Positions 39,135 to 46,606 of a DNA stretch of 64,000 bases are shown one piece after another. The stretch is taken from the IMG/VR virus record IMGVR_UViG_3300042398_001307, positions 1-64,000 of that record, one strand, 5' to 3'. The number at the start of each line of letters is the position of its first letter. The first letter of the stretch is position 1. Both the position numbers and the translations under genes were made by a program. Under the pieces are notes generated by a model. The model was not told where the DNA came from and ran no database searches. It was given only the letters and a program-made list of their open reading frames with translations. Origin of the DNA: a virus.

Positions 39135-39665
39135 TTATTTGAACATTTGCAAGATATTTTTCATAGCATCTGTATTACTATCCCATGTTTGTCCGCCAAA
39201 TCGTCCGTATTCTATACGGTTATCAACAGACCATTTATTATAATAATCGGACAATTCACCATTGCATTCCAATAGTTCATCACCGTAATTAATTATCATT
39301 ACATTAGGATTCATGCAATCACGAATTGAATAAACCTTCTCAAACGCTTCTTTAATACACATGCCATGTTGTATTAGTACTAGAATAGCAGTTGCTGTAC
39401 TTCTACTAACACCAGCATGACAATGAATTAAAACTTTATCAGTATCAGTAAATGTTTTACTGAATTCTAAAATATTTTCAATATTTTGTAAAGTAGGATG
39501 TTGATATCCTTCTAATGGTACTTCAATATCATAAAATCTTTCTATATGATGTGGAACATCACATTCAAATACAGGTGTAGTTGGATCAACAATGCTAATG
39601 ACTTTAGTATGGGTTGGTGCCCATAAACTTGCTTCGTACAATCCTGATATAGTTATATCTAACAT
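39135..39665 (-). CDS. Dual-specificity protein phosphatase-like
   Basis: 176 aa. P-loop 'HCHAGVSRS' with Cys82 and Arg88 in the C-x5-R signature, and an upstream Asp-containing region 'FYDIEV'. May dephosphorylate protein, RNA 5' ends or host signals; substrate not evident. Confidence 0.85.
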   Translation of the reverse strand: MLDITISGLYEASLWAPTHTKVISIVDPTTPVFECDVPHHIERFYDIEVPLEGYQHPTLQNIENILEFSKTFTDTDKVLIHCHAGVSRSTATAILVLIQHGMCIKEAFEKVYSIRDCMNPNVMIINYGDELLECNGELSDYYNKWSVDNRIEYGRFGGQTWDSNTDAMKNILQMFK

Positions 39666-39681
39666 TTTTTACCTCAAAAAT

Positions 39682-39733
39682 TGGCGGGGCATAAATTGCT
39701 GTTAAAATCCTTGACAGGATTTATTTTGGCCCC
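39682..39733 (-). ncRNA. Miniature tRNA-like RNA with CCA end
   Basis: 52 nt: GGGGC ... AAATCC-TGTCAA-GGATTT ... GCCCC-GCCA. Acceptor-like stem, an anticodon-type hairpin resembling Asp(GTC) and an encoded CCA, without D- or T-arm. Placed like a tRNA in the array. Confidence 0.55.
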
Positions 39734-39741
39734 ATTATATT

Positions 39742-39816
39742 TGGCATTCCCTACGGGATTCGAACCCGTGACGACACCGTGAAAGGGTGTTGAGATAACC
39801 GCTTCTCCAAGGGAAT
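39742..39816 (-). tRNA. tRNA-Glu (TTC)
   Basis: Acceptor ATTCCCT/AGGGAAT, anticodon arm ACACC-CTTTCAC-GGTGT, T-arm ACGGG-TTCGAAT-CCCGT, CCA encoded. Confidence 0.95.
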
Positions 39817-39822
39817 AAAACT

Positions 39823-39937
39823 TTTATATAGAAACACACTCGTTTCTGAGCTTTCGGTATGTATGCCTACACTTTCGGATAGCCCCTGCGTCCAGTTGCT
39901 CAGTATCCCATTAACCGTGAATGTGTTTTTATATAAA
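39823..39937 (-). ncRNA. Long-stem structured RNA element C
   Basis: A 15-of-16-bp AU-rich outer stem encloses CTGAGC/GCTCAG and other hairpins (GGATA/TATCC). Same design as element A. Unassigned RNA between tRNA-Pro and tRNA-Glu. Confidence 0.5.
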
Positions 39938-39938
39938 T

Positions 39939-40017
39939 TGGTCTCCGTGGTAGGATTTGAACCTACGAATCCTCTCGATCCCAAATCGAGCGCTCTACCA
40001 AACTGAGCTACACGGAG
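39939..40017 (-). tRNA. tRNA-Pro (TGG)
   Basis: Acceptor CTCCGTG/CACGGAG, anticodon arm CTCGA-TTTGGGA-TCGAG, T-arm GTAGG-TTCAAAT-CCTAC, CCA encoded. Confidence 0.94.
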
Positions 40018-40030
40018 ATAATTAAAAAAT

Positions 40031-40113
40031 TGGTGGAGAAGGTAGGAATCGAACCTACTTGTCAGAGACGGGCGGGTTACAGCCGCTTGCCCTACCATTA
40101 GAGCATCTTCTCC
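40031..40113 (-). tRNA. tRNA-Tyr (GTA)
   Basis: Acceptor GGAGAAG/CTTCTCC, anticodon loop with GTA on GCGG/CCGC, extended variable arm as expected for Tyr, T-arm GTAGG-TTCGATT-CCTAC, CCA encoded. Confidence 0.93.
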
Positions 40114-40227
40114 ATAATTTATAACACTCTCCCACTATGTGTTTTAGACGGTTCGTATCCGAATAAAGAGTGTATATTAAAACATACTCACTTTAACTTG
40201 TCAAGAACCGTAATTCTTAATGCTGAT

Positions 40228-40338
40228 CTAATATGTTTTAATATTTGCTAAGACATCCTTAGCTTGTCTATTGAAATTATCTCCAGAACCCCCTGCTTTC
40301 CGAAACTTTTTAAGTGTTTTCAGTGCCAGGTGCACCAT
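40228..40338 (-). CDS. Small basic peptide gene
   Basis: 36 aa: MVHLALKTLKKFRKAGGSGD ... RQAKDVLANIKTY, ending TAG. Begins about 7 nt after the predicted start site of the promoter at 40352, with only a weak ribosome site. Amphipathic, basic. May be real, but short. Confidence 0.4.
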   Translation of the reverse strand: MVHLALKTLKKFRKAGGSGDNFNRQAKDVLANIKTY

Positions 40339-40351
40339 TCACTGTGTAGAT

Positions 40352-40380
40352 ATTATAATCTGTGTTACTGTGTCTGTCAA
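40352..40380 (-). promoter_or_regulatory. Sigma-70-type promoter at the head of the tRNA-Tyr/Pro block
   Basis: Minus strand TTGACA, 17-bp spacer, TATAAT. Confidence 0.82.
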
Positions 40381-40404
40381 CTACTTTTTTAAGGAGTCTA
40401 AAAC

Positions 40405-40440
40405 TAAAAAACCCTGAGAGTTTTCACTTTCAGGGTTCTT
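40405..40440 (-). terminator. Rho-independent terminator
   Basis: Minus strand AACCCTGA/TCAGGGTT stem followed by TTTTTAG, ending the transcript of the 46-aa gene just before the next promoter. Confidence 0.85.
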
Positions 40441-40465
40441 TGAAAAATTAACTTATAATATTAAA

Positions 40466-40606
40466 TTATGTCTTCAAAGAACCCTCTCGATACTCCGGTG
40501 TGCGATCATTATTAATTAAACTAAATACACACCATACAGACGCAATCGAGCCGCCTTTTAAGGTTGATTGTAGTTTAAATTGTTGATGTAATGATTGCAT
40601 ATCCAT
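40466..40606 (-). CDS. 46-aa hypothetical protein
   Basis: MDMQSLHQQFKLQSTLKGGS ... RTPEYREGSLKT. Sits between a consensus promoter and a terminator as a single-gene unit, which supports it. Not recognised. Confidence 0.5.
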   Translation of the reverse strand: MDMQSLHQQFKLQSTLKGGSIASVWCVFSLINNDRTPEYREGSLKT

Positions 40607-40657
40607 TTGTATCAATTTTCCTTTTATTCAATCAGTTGACCCCAACTGATGTGATAT

Positions 40658-40686
40658 ATTATACTCTTACTTATCGTTATTGTCAA
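40658..40686 (-). promoter_or_regulatory. Sigma-70-type promoter
   Basis: Minus strand TTGACA, 17-bp spacer, TATAAT upstream of the 46-aa gene. A TTCCGGTTAA/TTAACCGGAA hairpin lies just upstream at 40698-40739. Confidence 0.82.
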
Positions 40687-40761
40687 GAACTTTTTAAAAT
40701 TCTTTTCCGGTTAAGTGAAAGTATTTATCATTTAACCGGAATTACTATCTAATATGTGTAT

Positions 40762-40789
40762 ATTTTAACATATTTTGTTTGTTTGTCAA
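40762..40789 (-). promoter_or_regulatory. Sigma-70-type promoter
   Basis: Minus strand TTGACA, 16-bp spacer, TAAAAT, followed within 70 nt by a stem-loop. Confidence 0.65.
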
Positions 40790-40808
40790 GAACTACTTTT
40801 ATTTATGT

Positions 40809-41096
40809 TTATTGTTTGACTGCCATAATTTTTTGTACTCTAAAGTATGGTTTTAAAACATTCATAAAAGTTTTAAAGCTGTATATCCCTTCACCAGGGC
40901 CTTCACCTTGAAAAACATTAGCATACCATGAATCTGGGTATTCTGCAACAAAAAGATTACCATTTTTAGATTTTTTTACATGGGTTTTTACAAACTTCTG
41001 TAATTCAATTGGGATTTTAGTTCCAGTAAACCCACCAAGGTGGATGTTAACTGCTGATGGTTTGTATCTATTTTCTATAATTTGATGTATTTTCAT
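40809..41096 (-). CDS. Hypothetical protein
   Basis: 95 aa (MKIHQIIENRYKPSAVNIHL). Its start shares a base with the stop of the kinase-like gene. 'MKIxEI' openings are common in T4-like environmental phage proteins. Not recognised. Confidence 0.5.
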   Translation of the reverse strand: MKIHQIIENRYKPSAVNIHLGGFTGTKIPIELQKFVKTHVKKSKNGNLFVAEYPDSWYANVFQGEGPGEGIYSFKTFMNVLKPYFRVQKIMAVKQ

Positions 41097-41707
41097 TATG
41101 CTACCAATGGATCTATTATTACTGGGACATTACCACGCATCATTACATTTCCACTATGTAAATCTGGATATGCATTACTACTGAATACATTGCTGTAAAA
41201 TAATGCATTTGCAATTTCATACATACCTGGATATTGTTGCATCATTCTTTTCACATCACTAGTCATTTCATAGTCAGGATCATAGTTTAAACTTATAAAG
41301 TATTCTTGAAATGTTTCTAATATCTTATCAACAATATTCCATTCTCCTGGAGAAATAGGTCTTAATTTTTCCAATTTAACTGCATATGAATCTGGTCCTA
41401 TTTTAATAATAGGACCTAATCTTTTTGGAAGATTAGGATTGTTTTGATGTTTTTTAAAGTATTTATAAAACTGTAAGTATGCATCATCATGTTTAAAGAC
41501 CTTATATATCCATGGATATGAAGGATGTTCATATGCAGAACCATATGAACCAGTACCTAGATGTTTAAAGCCATACGTATCCATTATTGCTTCCCATTCT
41601 TCCAGTGTTGCATATAGAGGTTTATCCCTTATATCACCACCTAATATTTCTTTTGCTTTCTTATAAATATCAAATTTCTTATAACCAGTCAATTCATTTA
41701 TTTTCAT
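41096..41707 (-). CDS. Protein-kinase-fold phage protein
   Basis: 203 aa. Gly-rich loop 'LGTGSYGSAYEHP', Lys in 'YKVFKHD', and a C-terminal 'DLHSGNVMMRGNVPVIIDP' equivalent to the catalytic HxD/N and metal-binding D motifs of aminoglycoside-kinase-like enzymes. Compact; could phosphorylate a host protein or small molecule. Confidence 0.65.
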   Translation of the reverse strand: MKINELTGYKKFDIYKKAKEILGGDIRDKPLYATLEEWEAIMDTYGFKHLGTGSYGSAYEHPSYPWIYKVFKHDDAYLQFYKYFKKHQNNPNLPKRLGPIIKIGPDSYAVKLEKLRPISPGEWNIVDKILETFQEYFISLNYDPDYEMTSDVKRMMQQYPGMYEIANALFYSNVFSSNAYPDLHSGNVMMRGNVPVIIDPLVA

Positions 41708-42318
41708 ATGTAATTATCCATATATTATTCATTATTTATCATATCATGTAGAGGTGAACGGAGTTCACCTGGTCTTCGCTATCGCTCATCCCATATTCGC
41801 TAACGCTCTTAATTCAATAATGATAATAATCATAACATAATAATCAATTATATACTATTCATCTAGATTACGAGCACACTTTGCCTTAAGCAGGCAAAGT
41901 TAAAAAAATCTACTTCATCTGAGTTGACTTCGACTAGCATTACAACATTACCGAGGCGGTCAGCCTGTACCTCTAGTTGCGTCTTTATCTGACGGCGGGT
42001 ATATATACAAATGCCAGTTTCTTGCATATATCCGTGTGGAATTTATCCACTCTTTTAGCCTTAAATTTTCTCTCTTCAAATAGCAAAACCGGTTGTATGA
42101 AGGCATATCCGATCATCGTCCTGTTAAGGATAGTTGCTAAGTACTCCATTACAGCGTGGAGATTAATGTCCAAGTGGCTTTTCTGCCCTATTTTCATTAC
42201 ACACGAAATAAACCTGTGCTAGTCATAACTGTACTATTGTGCCTGAAAAATGTGCCTAAGAATTGCCTAATGAGATGTATTATACTACAGACCTTTGAGA
42301 TTGTCTAGCTTTATTTTA
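41708..42318 (-). other. Unassigned 600-bp region
   Basis: Contains an AGGTGAAC/GTTCACCT hairpin, TTTGCCT/AGGCAAA hairpin and a TAGACA-TATAAT promoter-like site near 42267-42295. A 70-codon minus ORF at 41985-42197 has no ribosome site or phage-like features and is not called. The GC-richer 41930-42200 part may be a structured RNA. Confidence 0.3.
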
Positions 42319-42855
42319 CTAATCGTAATCATCGTCATACGCAGATGGATCATCATAATATTTGTAATATCCTTCATTTTCTTTTAATACTCTAATTTTG
42401 TCACCCATTTGTATTTGCAACATTGTTAAATGTGATTCTTTTAAAATGTCAGTGATGAACCATAACGTACCACAGCCGCCGCCGTATGTTTTGATTGGCC
42501 CGTGCTTGATACTGGTTTGCTGTAAACTTTCCCTAAGCAATGAACCATATTCGGTTATGATTCTAGTAATACCTTTTTCACGATTCTTCAATCTAATTTT
42601 ATCGTGTTCTGTAAGTTGTGTAATAATAGCAGTATTGCTATCATCGATCAGTAGCAAGCAATCTTTTATTTTAATCGATCCTTTGGTATGACTAGAATCG
42701 GGTCTTTCACGAGTTGACCATTTTACATTACACTCTACGTGATCTACGTAATAAGAAGTACCCTTTGTTGTTATTATCCACATCGGTATACTACTATCTT
42801 CTAAATGTTTCTTATTAAAATGAAATAATAAATCATCACACTCTAATTCTATCAT
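42319..42855 (-). CDS. Hypothetical protein
   Basis: 178 aa from ATG 42855 (MIELECDDLLFHFNKKHLED) with an AAGGA site; upstream frame lies in a terminator. Not recognised; acidic C-terminus. Confidence 0.5.
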   Translation of the reverse strand: MIELECDDLLFHFNKKHLEDSSIPMWIITTKGTSYYVDHVECNVKWSTRERPDSSHTKGSIKIKDCLLLIDDSNTAIITQLTEHDKIRLKNREKGITRIITEYGSLLRESLQQTSIKHGPIKTYGGGCGTLWFITDILKESHLTMLQIQMGDKIRVLKENEGYYKYYDDPSAYDDDYD

Positions 42856-42881
42856 AATTTTTCCTTGAATAATTTTTGGCA

Positions 42882-42925
42882 TAAAAAAACCCAAGCCATC
42901 TTGATTGCTCAAGACAGTACTTGGG
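42882..42925 (-). terminator. Rho-independent terminator
   Basis: Minus strand ACCCAAG ... CTTGGGT followed by TTTTTTT, with an inner CTTGA/TCAAG hairpin; ends the gene at 42979. Confidence 0.85.
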
Positions 42926-42978
42926 TAAAAAAGGAGTTTTTTAAATTTTTAAAAAATCTTGTAATCTACAACATGATA

Positions 42979-43341
42979 TTAGATCAAAGATTTATATAAT
43001 GAACCAGACAATTGGAAGTTTGATTTCCAGCCCCATTCATCTAACACTAACTGGTTAAAAGTTGTGTCATCTAACTCAATAATATCTTCGATACTCAATT
43101 CGAGCATTCTGATAGCACGGGTGTAGCTTTGTTCATACGAATTGGGAACTGCTGGCAAGTTTTTAACTTTTGCAATGCTATCTAATTCACCGGTATTAAC
43201 CAGTTTCAAGTTATTTTTAGTGATAACTACAACTGCTTTTTTAAAATCTTCGACAGATTCGATATATTCAGCAATGTGTTTTTCTTTGTTTTCACGAACT
43301 ACTGCTAGTAATTCTTCTCTTTTGATTTTTACTGTTTTCAT
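42979..43341 (-). CDS. Hypothetical protein
   Basis: 120 aa from ATG 43341 (MKTVKIKREELLAVVRENKE); ATG 43365 also possible. Helical, charged, resembling small T4-like proteins of unknown role. Confidence 0.5.
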   Translation of the reverse strand: MKTVKIKREELLAVVRENKEKHIAEYIESVEDFKKAVVVITKNNLKLVNTGELDSIAKVKNLPAVPNSYEQSYTRAIRMLELSIEDIIELDDTTFNQLVLDEWGWKSNFQLSGSLYKSLI

Positions 43342-43380
43342 AACATTATTTTCAATGTTTCTCATAATAAAATGGAATAG

Positions 43381-43455
43381 TGGTGCGCTTGATGGGATTC
43401 GAACCCATTATCGTAAGTTTTAGAGGCTTTTGCTATACCAAGCAGCTTCAAGCGC
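43381..43455 (-). tRNA. tRNA with CTA anticodon (possible amber suppressor)
   Basis: Acceptor GCGCTTG/CAAGCGC, D-arm GCT...AGC, T-arm ATGGG-TTCGAAT-CCCAT, CCA encoded. With U33 the loop reads C-U-CTA-A-A, giving a CTA anticodon that would read UAG. The anticodon stem is weak (three pairs), so a degenerate elongator tRNA is possible. Confidence 0.6.
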
Positions 43456-43461
43456 GAAATT

Positions 43462-43490
43462 ATAAAAATAGTAGGGATTTCTCCCTACTA
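43462..43490 (-). terminator. Terminator after the tmRNA gene
   Basis: Minus strand TAGTAGGGA/TCCCTACTA hairpin followed by TTTTTATAAT. Confidence 0.75.
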
Positions 43491-43847
43491 GGTATTTTTG
43501 GTTATAAGGTATTTCCTACCCCAGAACTCGCTGGATATTAAGCAGCGATAGCATCAAAGATGCCATCTACAGTGTAGAATTCAAATTTTGTATTTGCTTT
43601 TGCATTTACTTTAAATGCTTGATTTACGGTCATCGCCTACCGATTCTCCAATGTTCTTTTATCCAGCAATCGAATCTAAGTCAGGCCCATTATAAAACAT
43701 ATTAGCACTTCCCTTTTAAGGGGCAGGAAGTTTATGGCTATGGCCCCACTCTGATACCTCTAATATGTTTTATGGTGGACCTGGCGATGTTCTGCCCATC
43801 GCGTCTTACCAAACTATTACAACATCTTCAACGAATTCTTTAAATTA
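43491..43847 (-). ncRNA. ssrA: Split (circularly permuted) tmRNA
   Basis: Order on the minus strand: acceptor piece ending GCGATG...CATCGC-CAGGTCC-ACCA (3' end 43773); an 84-nt intervening hairpin with a perfect 14-bp stem (ATAAAACATATTAG and complement); coding piece starting GGGCCTG at 43688, then ACTTAGATTCGAT, close to the usual tmRNA start. GGGCCTG pairs with CAGGTCC. A tag frame ends ...FYTVDGIFDAIAA-stop at 43538, with the typical hydrophobic AA end. Own promoter and terminator. The T-loop is divergent (GGCAGAA). Rescues stalled ribosomes and tags peptides for ClpP-type proteases. Confidence 0.75.
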
Positions 43848-43853
43848 CATGTA

Positions 43854-43881
43854 TTATACTACATAAAAAACTTTTGTCAAG
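43854..43881 (-). promoter_or_regulatory. Sigma-70-type promoter of the tmRNA gene
   Basis: Minus strand TTGACA, 16-bp spacer, TATAAT, just before the acceptor piece. Confidence 0.82.
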
Positions 43882-43883
43882 AA

Positions 43884-43952
43884 CTATTTTCTTTTTACAC
43901 GTGGTTTAATTCTTGGTTTACCGGTTAATGAGTTGTTTCTGCTTCTAGCCAT
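43884..43952 (-). CDS. 22-aa highly basic peptide
   Basis: MARSRNNSLTGKPRIKPRVK then RK, ending TAG, with a GAGG ribosome site and its own promoter at 43984-44011. Ten Arg/Lys in 22 residues suggest RNA binding. Too short to assign. Confidence 0.45.
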   Translation of the reverse strand: MARSRNNSLTGKPRIKPRVKRK

Positions 43953-43983
43953 TGTAAATACCTCTGTTGTTTAAGATGGGTTT

Positions 43984-44011
43984 ATTATACATCAGCCAAA
44001 CGTGATGTCAA
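43984..44011 (-). promoter_or_regulatory. Sigma-70-type promoter
   Basis: Minus strand TTGACA, 16-bp spacer, TATAAT; head of the leftward tmRNA/tRNA region. The rightward gene cluster starts directly beyond it. Confidence 0.82.
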
Positions 44012-44037
44012 GCATTTTTTAATAAATACTACTATTA

Positions 44038-44487
44038 ATGGAGAAGGTTGTGGATATAGGAATACCAAATTTTGATTTTTTTAGTCTTGTGCAACAATGT
44101 GGGTTTCCTATTGCATTAGCTGTGGTATGTGGATGGTTTGTTATGCAAGCAATCCAGTTAGTACTTGGGTCTGTTGTAAAATCCATTAAGAAGATGACAT
44201 TTTTAATTAAATCAATGGATGGACGTGTGAAACAGATGAATGTTGATATTATTGAGATTGATAAATTGATTTCACAAGCATTGAATGTTCAATCATTGCC
44301 AGAAAAAATACATCATGAAGTAGCTGCAGTTATGAATAGTCATGATGTGAAACAACCGATACCAACTAAACCAGTGCCTGATAATCCTAAAAAATCAATC
44401 CGTGAGAAATTTAAAAATGCGGTTGATAATGTGATTGATAAAAATGTTGATTCAATCGTAGAAAAAGTAGAAGGAATTACAAAATGA
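44038..44487 (+). CDS. Membrane protein 1 of a tandem trio
   Basis: 149 aa (GTG 44050 after GGAGAAGG is an alternative start). One hydrophobic helix ('CGFPIALAVVCGWFVMQAIQ'), then a charged, helical cytoplasmic-type tail. AATAAATACT late-type box upstream. The GFPI-helix plus 'xxEIDxxI' layout recurs in the next two genes, suggesting a tandem-duplicated complex; holin or envelope roles possible. Confidence 0.55.
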   Translation: MEKVVDIGIPNFDFFSLVQQCGFPIALAVVCGWFVMQAIQLVLGSVVKSIKKMTFLIKSMDGRVKQMNVDIIEIDKLISQALNVQSLPEKIHHEVAAVMNSHDVKQPIPTKPVPDNPKKSIREKFKNAVDNVIDKNVDSIVEKVEGITK

Positions 44488-44765
44488 GCCCAGAATATAT
44501 AAAATTTTTTTCTGATACAATAACCCCGATTCTTGGTAGTTGTGTGTTAGGTGCGTTTATATTCACTGCATTAAAATTTGTACTTGGTGATGTAATTACA
44601 TCTGTTAGGACATTTGCTAGTATAGTTACTGCATTGGAGAACAGAGTAAGAATAACATCTAATGAATTGATTAAAATTGATGTTACAGTTTCTGCAAAAC
44701 TGGGATTACGCCCTGATTTGGACAGAATTGCGAGATCAGTTAGAGATGATTGTAGGAGAGATTAA
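44484..44765 (+). CDS. Membrane protein 2 of a tandem trio
   Basis: 93 aa, ATGA overlap with protein 1. N-terminal helix 'TPILGSCVLGAFIFTALKFV', then 'LENRVRITSNELIKIDVTVS', similar in position to the tail of protein 1. Unknown function. Confidence 0.55.
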   Translation: MSPEYIKFFSDTITPILGSCVLGAFIFTALKFVLGDVITSVRTFASIVTALENRVRITSNELIKIDVTVSAKLGLRPDLDRIARSVRDDCRRD

Positions 44766-45056
44766 ATGGATATAACACAAATAGCAGATATTATAAATCG
44801 TTATGGATTTCCAATAATTGCCGCAGGATATATGTTGAAAATGGTGAAATATGTTTGGGATTTTACAATAAATGAGATTAATCCGGTACTGGTAGATGCA
44901 AATAAAGAATTAATTTCACTAATTGATAAAATTCGTCTAGTTGATGCGGATTGCCTTCGAATTACTGCAAAATTGAATACAGTTCTTCAAATGCGAGAGA
45001 ATGCACAAAAACAACCGGTGGAGAATGAATCAAGGGGTAGTAATGAGAGTAAGTGA
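44766..45056 (+). CDS. Membrane protein 3 of a tandem trio
   Basis: 96 aa directly after protein 2. 'NRYGFPIIAAGYMLKMVKYV' echoes the GFPI helix of protein 1; 'VDADCLRITAKLN' echoes the tail. Overlaps the next gene by 14 bp. Confidence 0.55.
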   Translation: MDITQIADIINRYGFPIIAAGYMLKMVKYVWDFTINEINPVLVDANKELISLIDKIRLVDADCLRITAKLNTVLQMRENAQKQPVENESRGSNESK

Positions 45057-45432
45057 AGTAATTTCTGATAAAACCTCAGATATGGCTATAAATGAATTAG
45101 TAAGATATGTTAATGAAAAGTGGAATAAAGTTGGCTTACAGGTTGATTTTGGCACACATTTTGGTCAAAGAATAAATGACGAGCGTAATAATCCACCGAT
45201 TGATGTTAATGAAGTTGCTAAATTATTTGATAAGTTATTTATTAACGCTGGTAAAGCAATTTCAAGATTGCCGATTGGATTTAAATCGGTAATGAATGAT
45301 CCAGATACCAACATAAATGTAATGTTTGTAATAGTAGAGGCTGGAGGGCATAAAGAAGTTATGTTAACCTCGATTATTAGAAAAACAAAATTTAGATCGA
45401 ATACAAAAGTGTTTAGAGAATATAAGGGATAA
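45043..45432 (+). CDS. Phage hypothetical protein
   Basis: 129 aa from ATG 45043 with AAGGGG site. 'FGTHFGQRINDERNNPPIDV' is a recurring block in large-phage proteins annotated only as hypothetical. Coupled to the membrane trio and the metallopeptidase-like gene. Confidence 0.5.
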   Translation: MRVSEVISDKTSDMAINELVRYVNEKWNKVGLQVDFGTHFGQRINDERNNPPIDVNEVAKLFDKLFINAGKAISRLPIGFKSVMNDPDTNINVMFVIVEAGGHKEVMLTSIIRKTKFRSNTKVFREYKG

Positions 45433-45434
45433 CA

Positions 45435-46358
45435 GTGAAATTAAGAGAAATGCTTATTGAACGAATATCATTGGCGAGCCATACACCAACTATTTCATCT
45501 GGTGTATTTGATCATGTTCGTGGTGTTATAACTAATGTATATAAATTAAATAAACAATTGATGAAAACAACAGAATCGCGTAGGCAGATAACCCAACTAT
45601 TCCAAGATGCATTGGTGTCATCCATTCCAGAGTTATTGACTGGATATGCAAAAACATATGCTGGTAGTTCGCCACTTATAGTAATAGACGCATTTGAAGC
45701 TGTTGGGGTCAATGGTGCATATATTCATGACACTAATACGTTACAAATTAGCAAGAAATTTATCATTGATTTAGCAAATTTCTATGTTGCAAGAATTAAC
45801 AGAGAATTAAATGGTGAAGATTTTAGAACATATACACCGTTAATACGATCTAAAACTAATGGGATTGCTGTGGTGTTTGTGCATGAACTTACACATTATA
45901 TTCAGTTTTCAAAATCAGGTAAAGAACGCCCTAGAAGTTATATTTATGATAAAGGCCAAGTAAATGATTTCTTAGCAAAAAACAAGTTGGTATCTAAGAA
46001 AGATCGGGATAATAACCCCGACTGGGATGAAGATACGAGTTTGCAAAAAATTAATGTTTATATAGCAAAAGATGCACTTGATATTAAGAAGAATGTAGCA
46101 ATATACTTGGGACAGCCGGAAGAAATTGCCGCACATGCACAGGAATTCGTTGCTGGGATACTTAATCAGATTTCAAAGCTTCCTAAAGATAACCAATTAA
46201 CCCAAATAGATAAGGTATTAAGATCAGTACATGAAATATCGAATTATTCAATGATGAAAGATCAAGATAACCCTTCATATAAAAAAGTTTTAAACAGATA
46301 TTTGAAATCTGTATACCAGGAATTTGATTCGTATAGAGATTCTTTAGAATTGCCGTAG
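45435..46358 (+). CDS. Putative zinc metallopeptidase (HELTH)
   Basis: 307 aa, GTG start. 'AVVFVHELTHYIQFSKSG' carries the HExxH zinc site, with 'LGQPEEIAAHAQEF' downstream as a candidate third-ligand region. No signal peptide. Perhaps a virion or lysis peptidase; family not identified. Confidence 0.6.
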   Translation: MKLREMLIERISLASHTPTISSGVFDHVRGVITNVYKLNKQLMKTTESRRQITQLFQDALVSSIPELLTGYAKTYAGSSPLIVIDAFEAVGVNGAYIHDTNTLQISKKFIIDLANFYVARINRELNGEDFRTYTPLIRSKTNGIAVVFVHELTHYIQFSKSGKERPRSYIYDKGQVNDFLAKNKLVSKKDRDNNPDWDEDTSLQKINVYIAKDALDIKKNVAIYLGQPEEIAAHAQEFVAGILNQISKLPKDNQLTQIDKVLRSVHEISNYSMMKDQDNPSYKKVLNRYLKSVYQEFDSYRDSLELP

Positions 46359-46402
46359 GACCGTGACTTTGTTACGAAGGCGATAGGTAGCTACTACCTT
46401 TG

Positions 46403-46428
46403 GAACGCTGATTCGCTACCAGCGTTCC
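46403..46428. terminator. Hairpin between convergent genes
   Basis: GGAACGCTG/CAGCGTTCC, 9 bp, between the rightward and leftward clusters; poor T runs, so a possible bidirectional terminator. Confidence 0.5.
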
Positions 46429-46440
46429 ATAAAAAGTAGT

Positions 46441-46599
46441 TTATATTTTAGATTGTATCTTACATTTAGATATAATTACATCCCAACTGTAGACTATAAA
46501 TATTTCTATAAAACTTATAATCGATACACCCAAAATTAGTAATAAAAGGAACAATGAAAATAGTATTGATAGTGGTGTTAAGCTTTTTCTGTTTCTCAT
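46441..46599 (-). CDS. 52-aa membrane peptide
   Basis: MRNRKSLTPLSILFSLFLLL ... SWDVIISKCKIQSKI: one or two hydrophobic helices. Eight bases downstream of the cyclase gene and likely coexpressed. Unknown function. Confidence 0.5.
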   Translation of the reverse strand: MRNRKSLTPLSILFSLFLLLLILGVSIISFIEIFIVYSWDVIISKCKIQSKI

Positions 46600-46606
46600 A
46601 AGTGTC

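Noticed and set aside
41985-42197. 70-codon ORF as a gene
   Set aside because: No ribosome site or recognisable protein features; the region looks like structured non-coding DNA.
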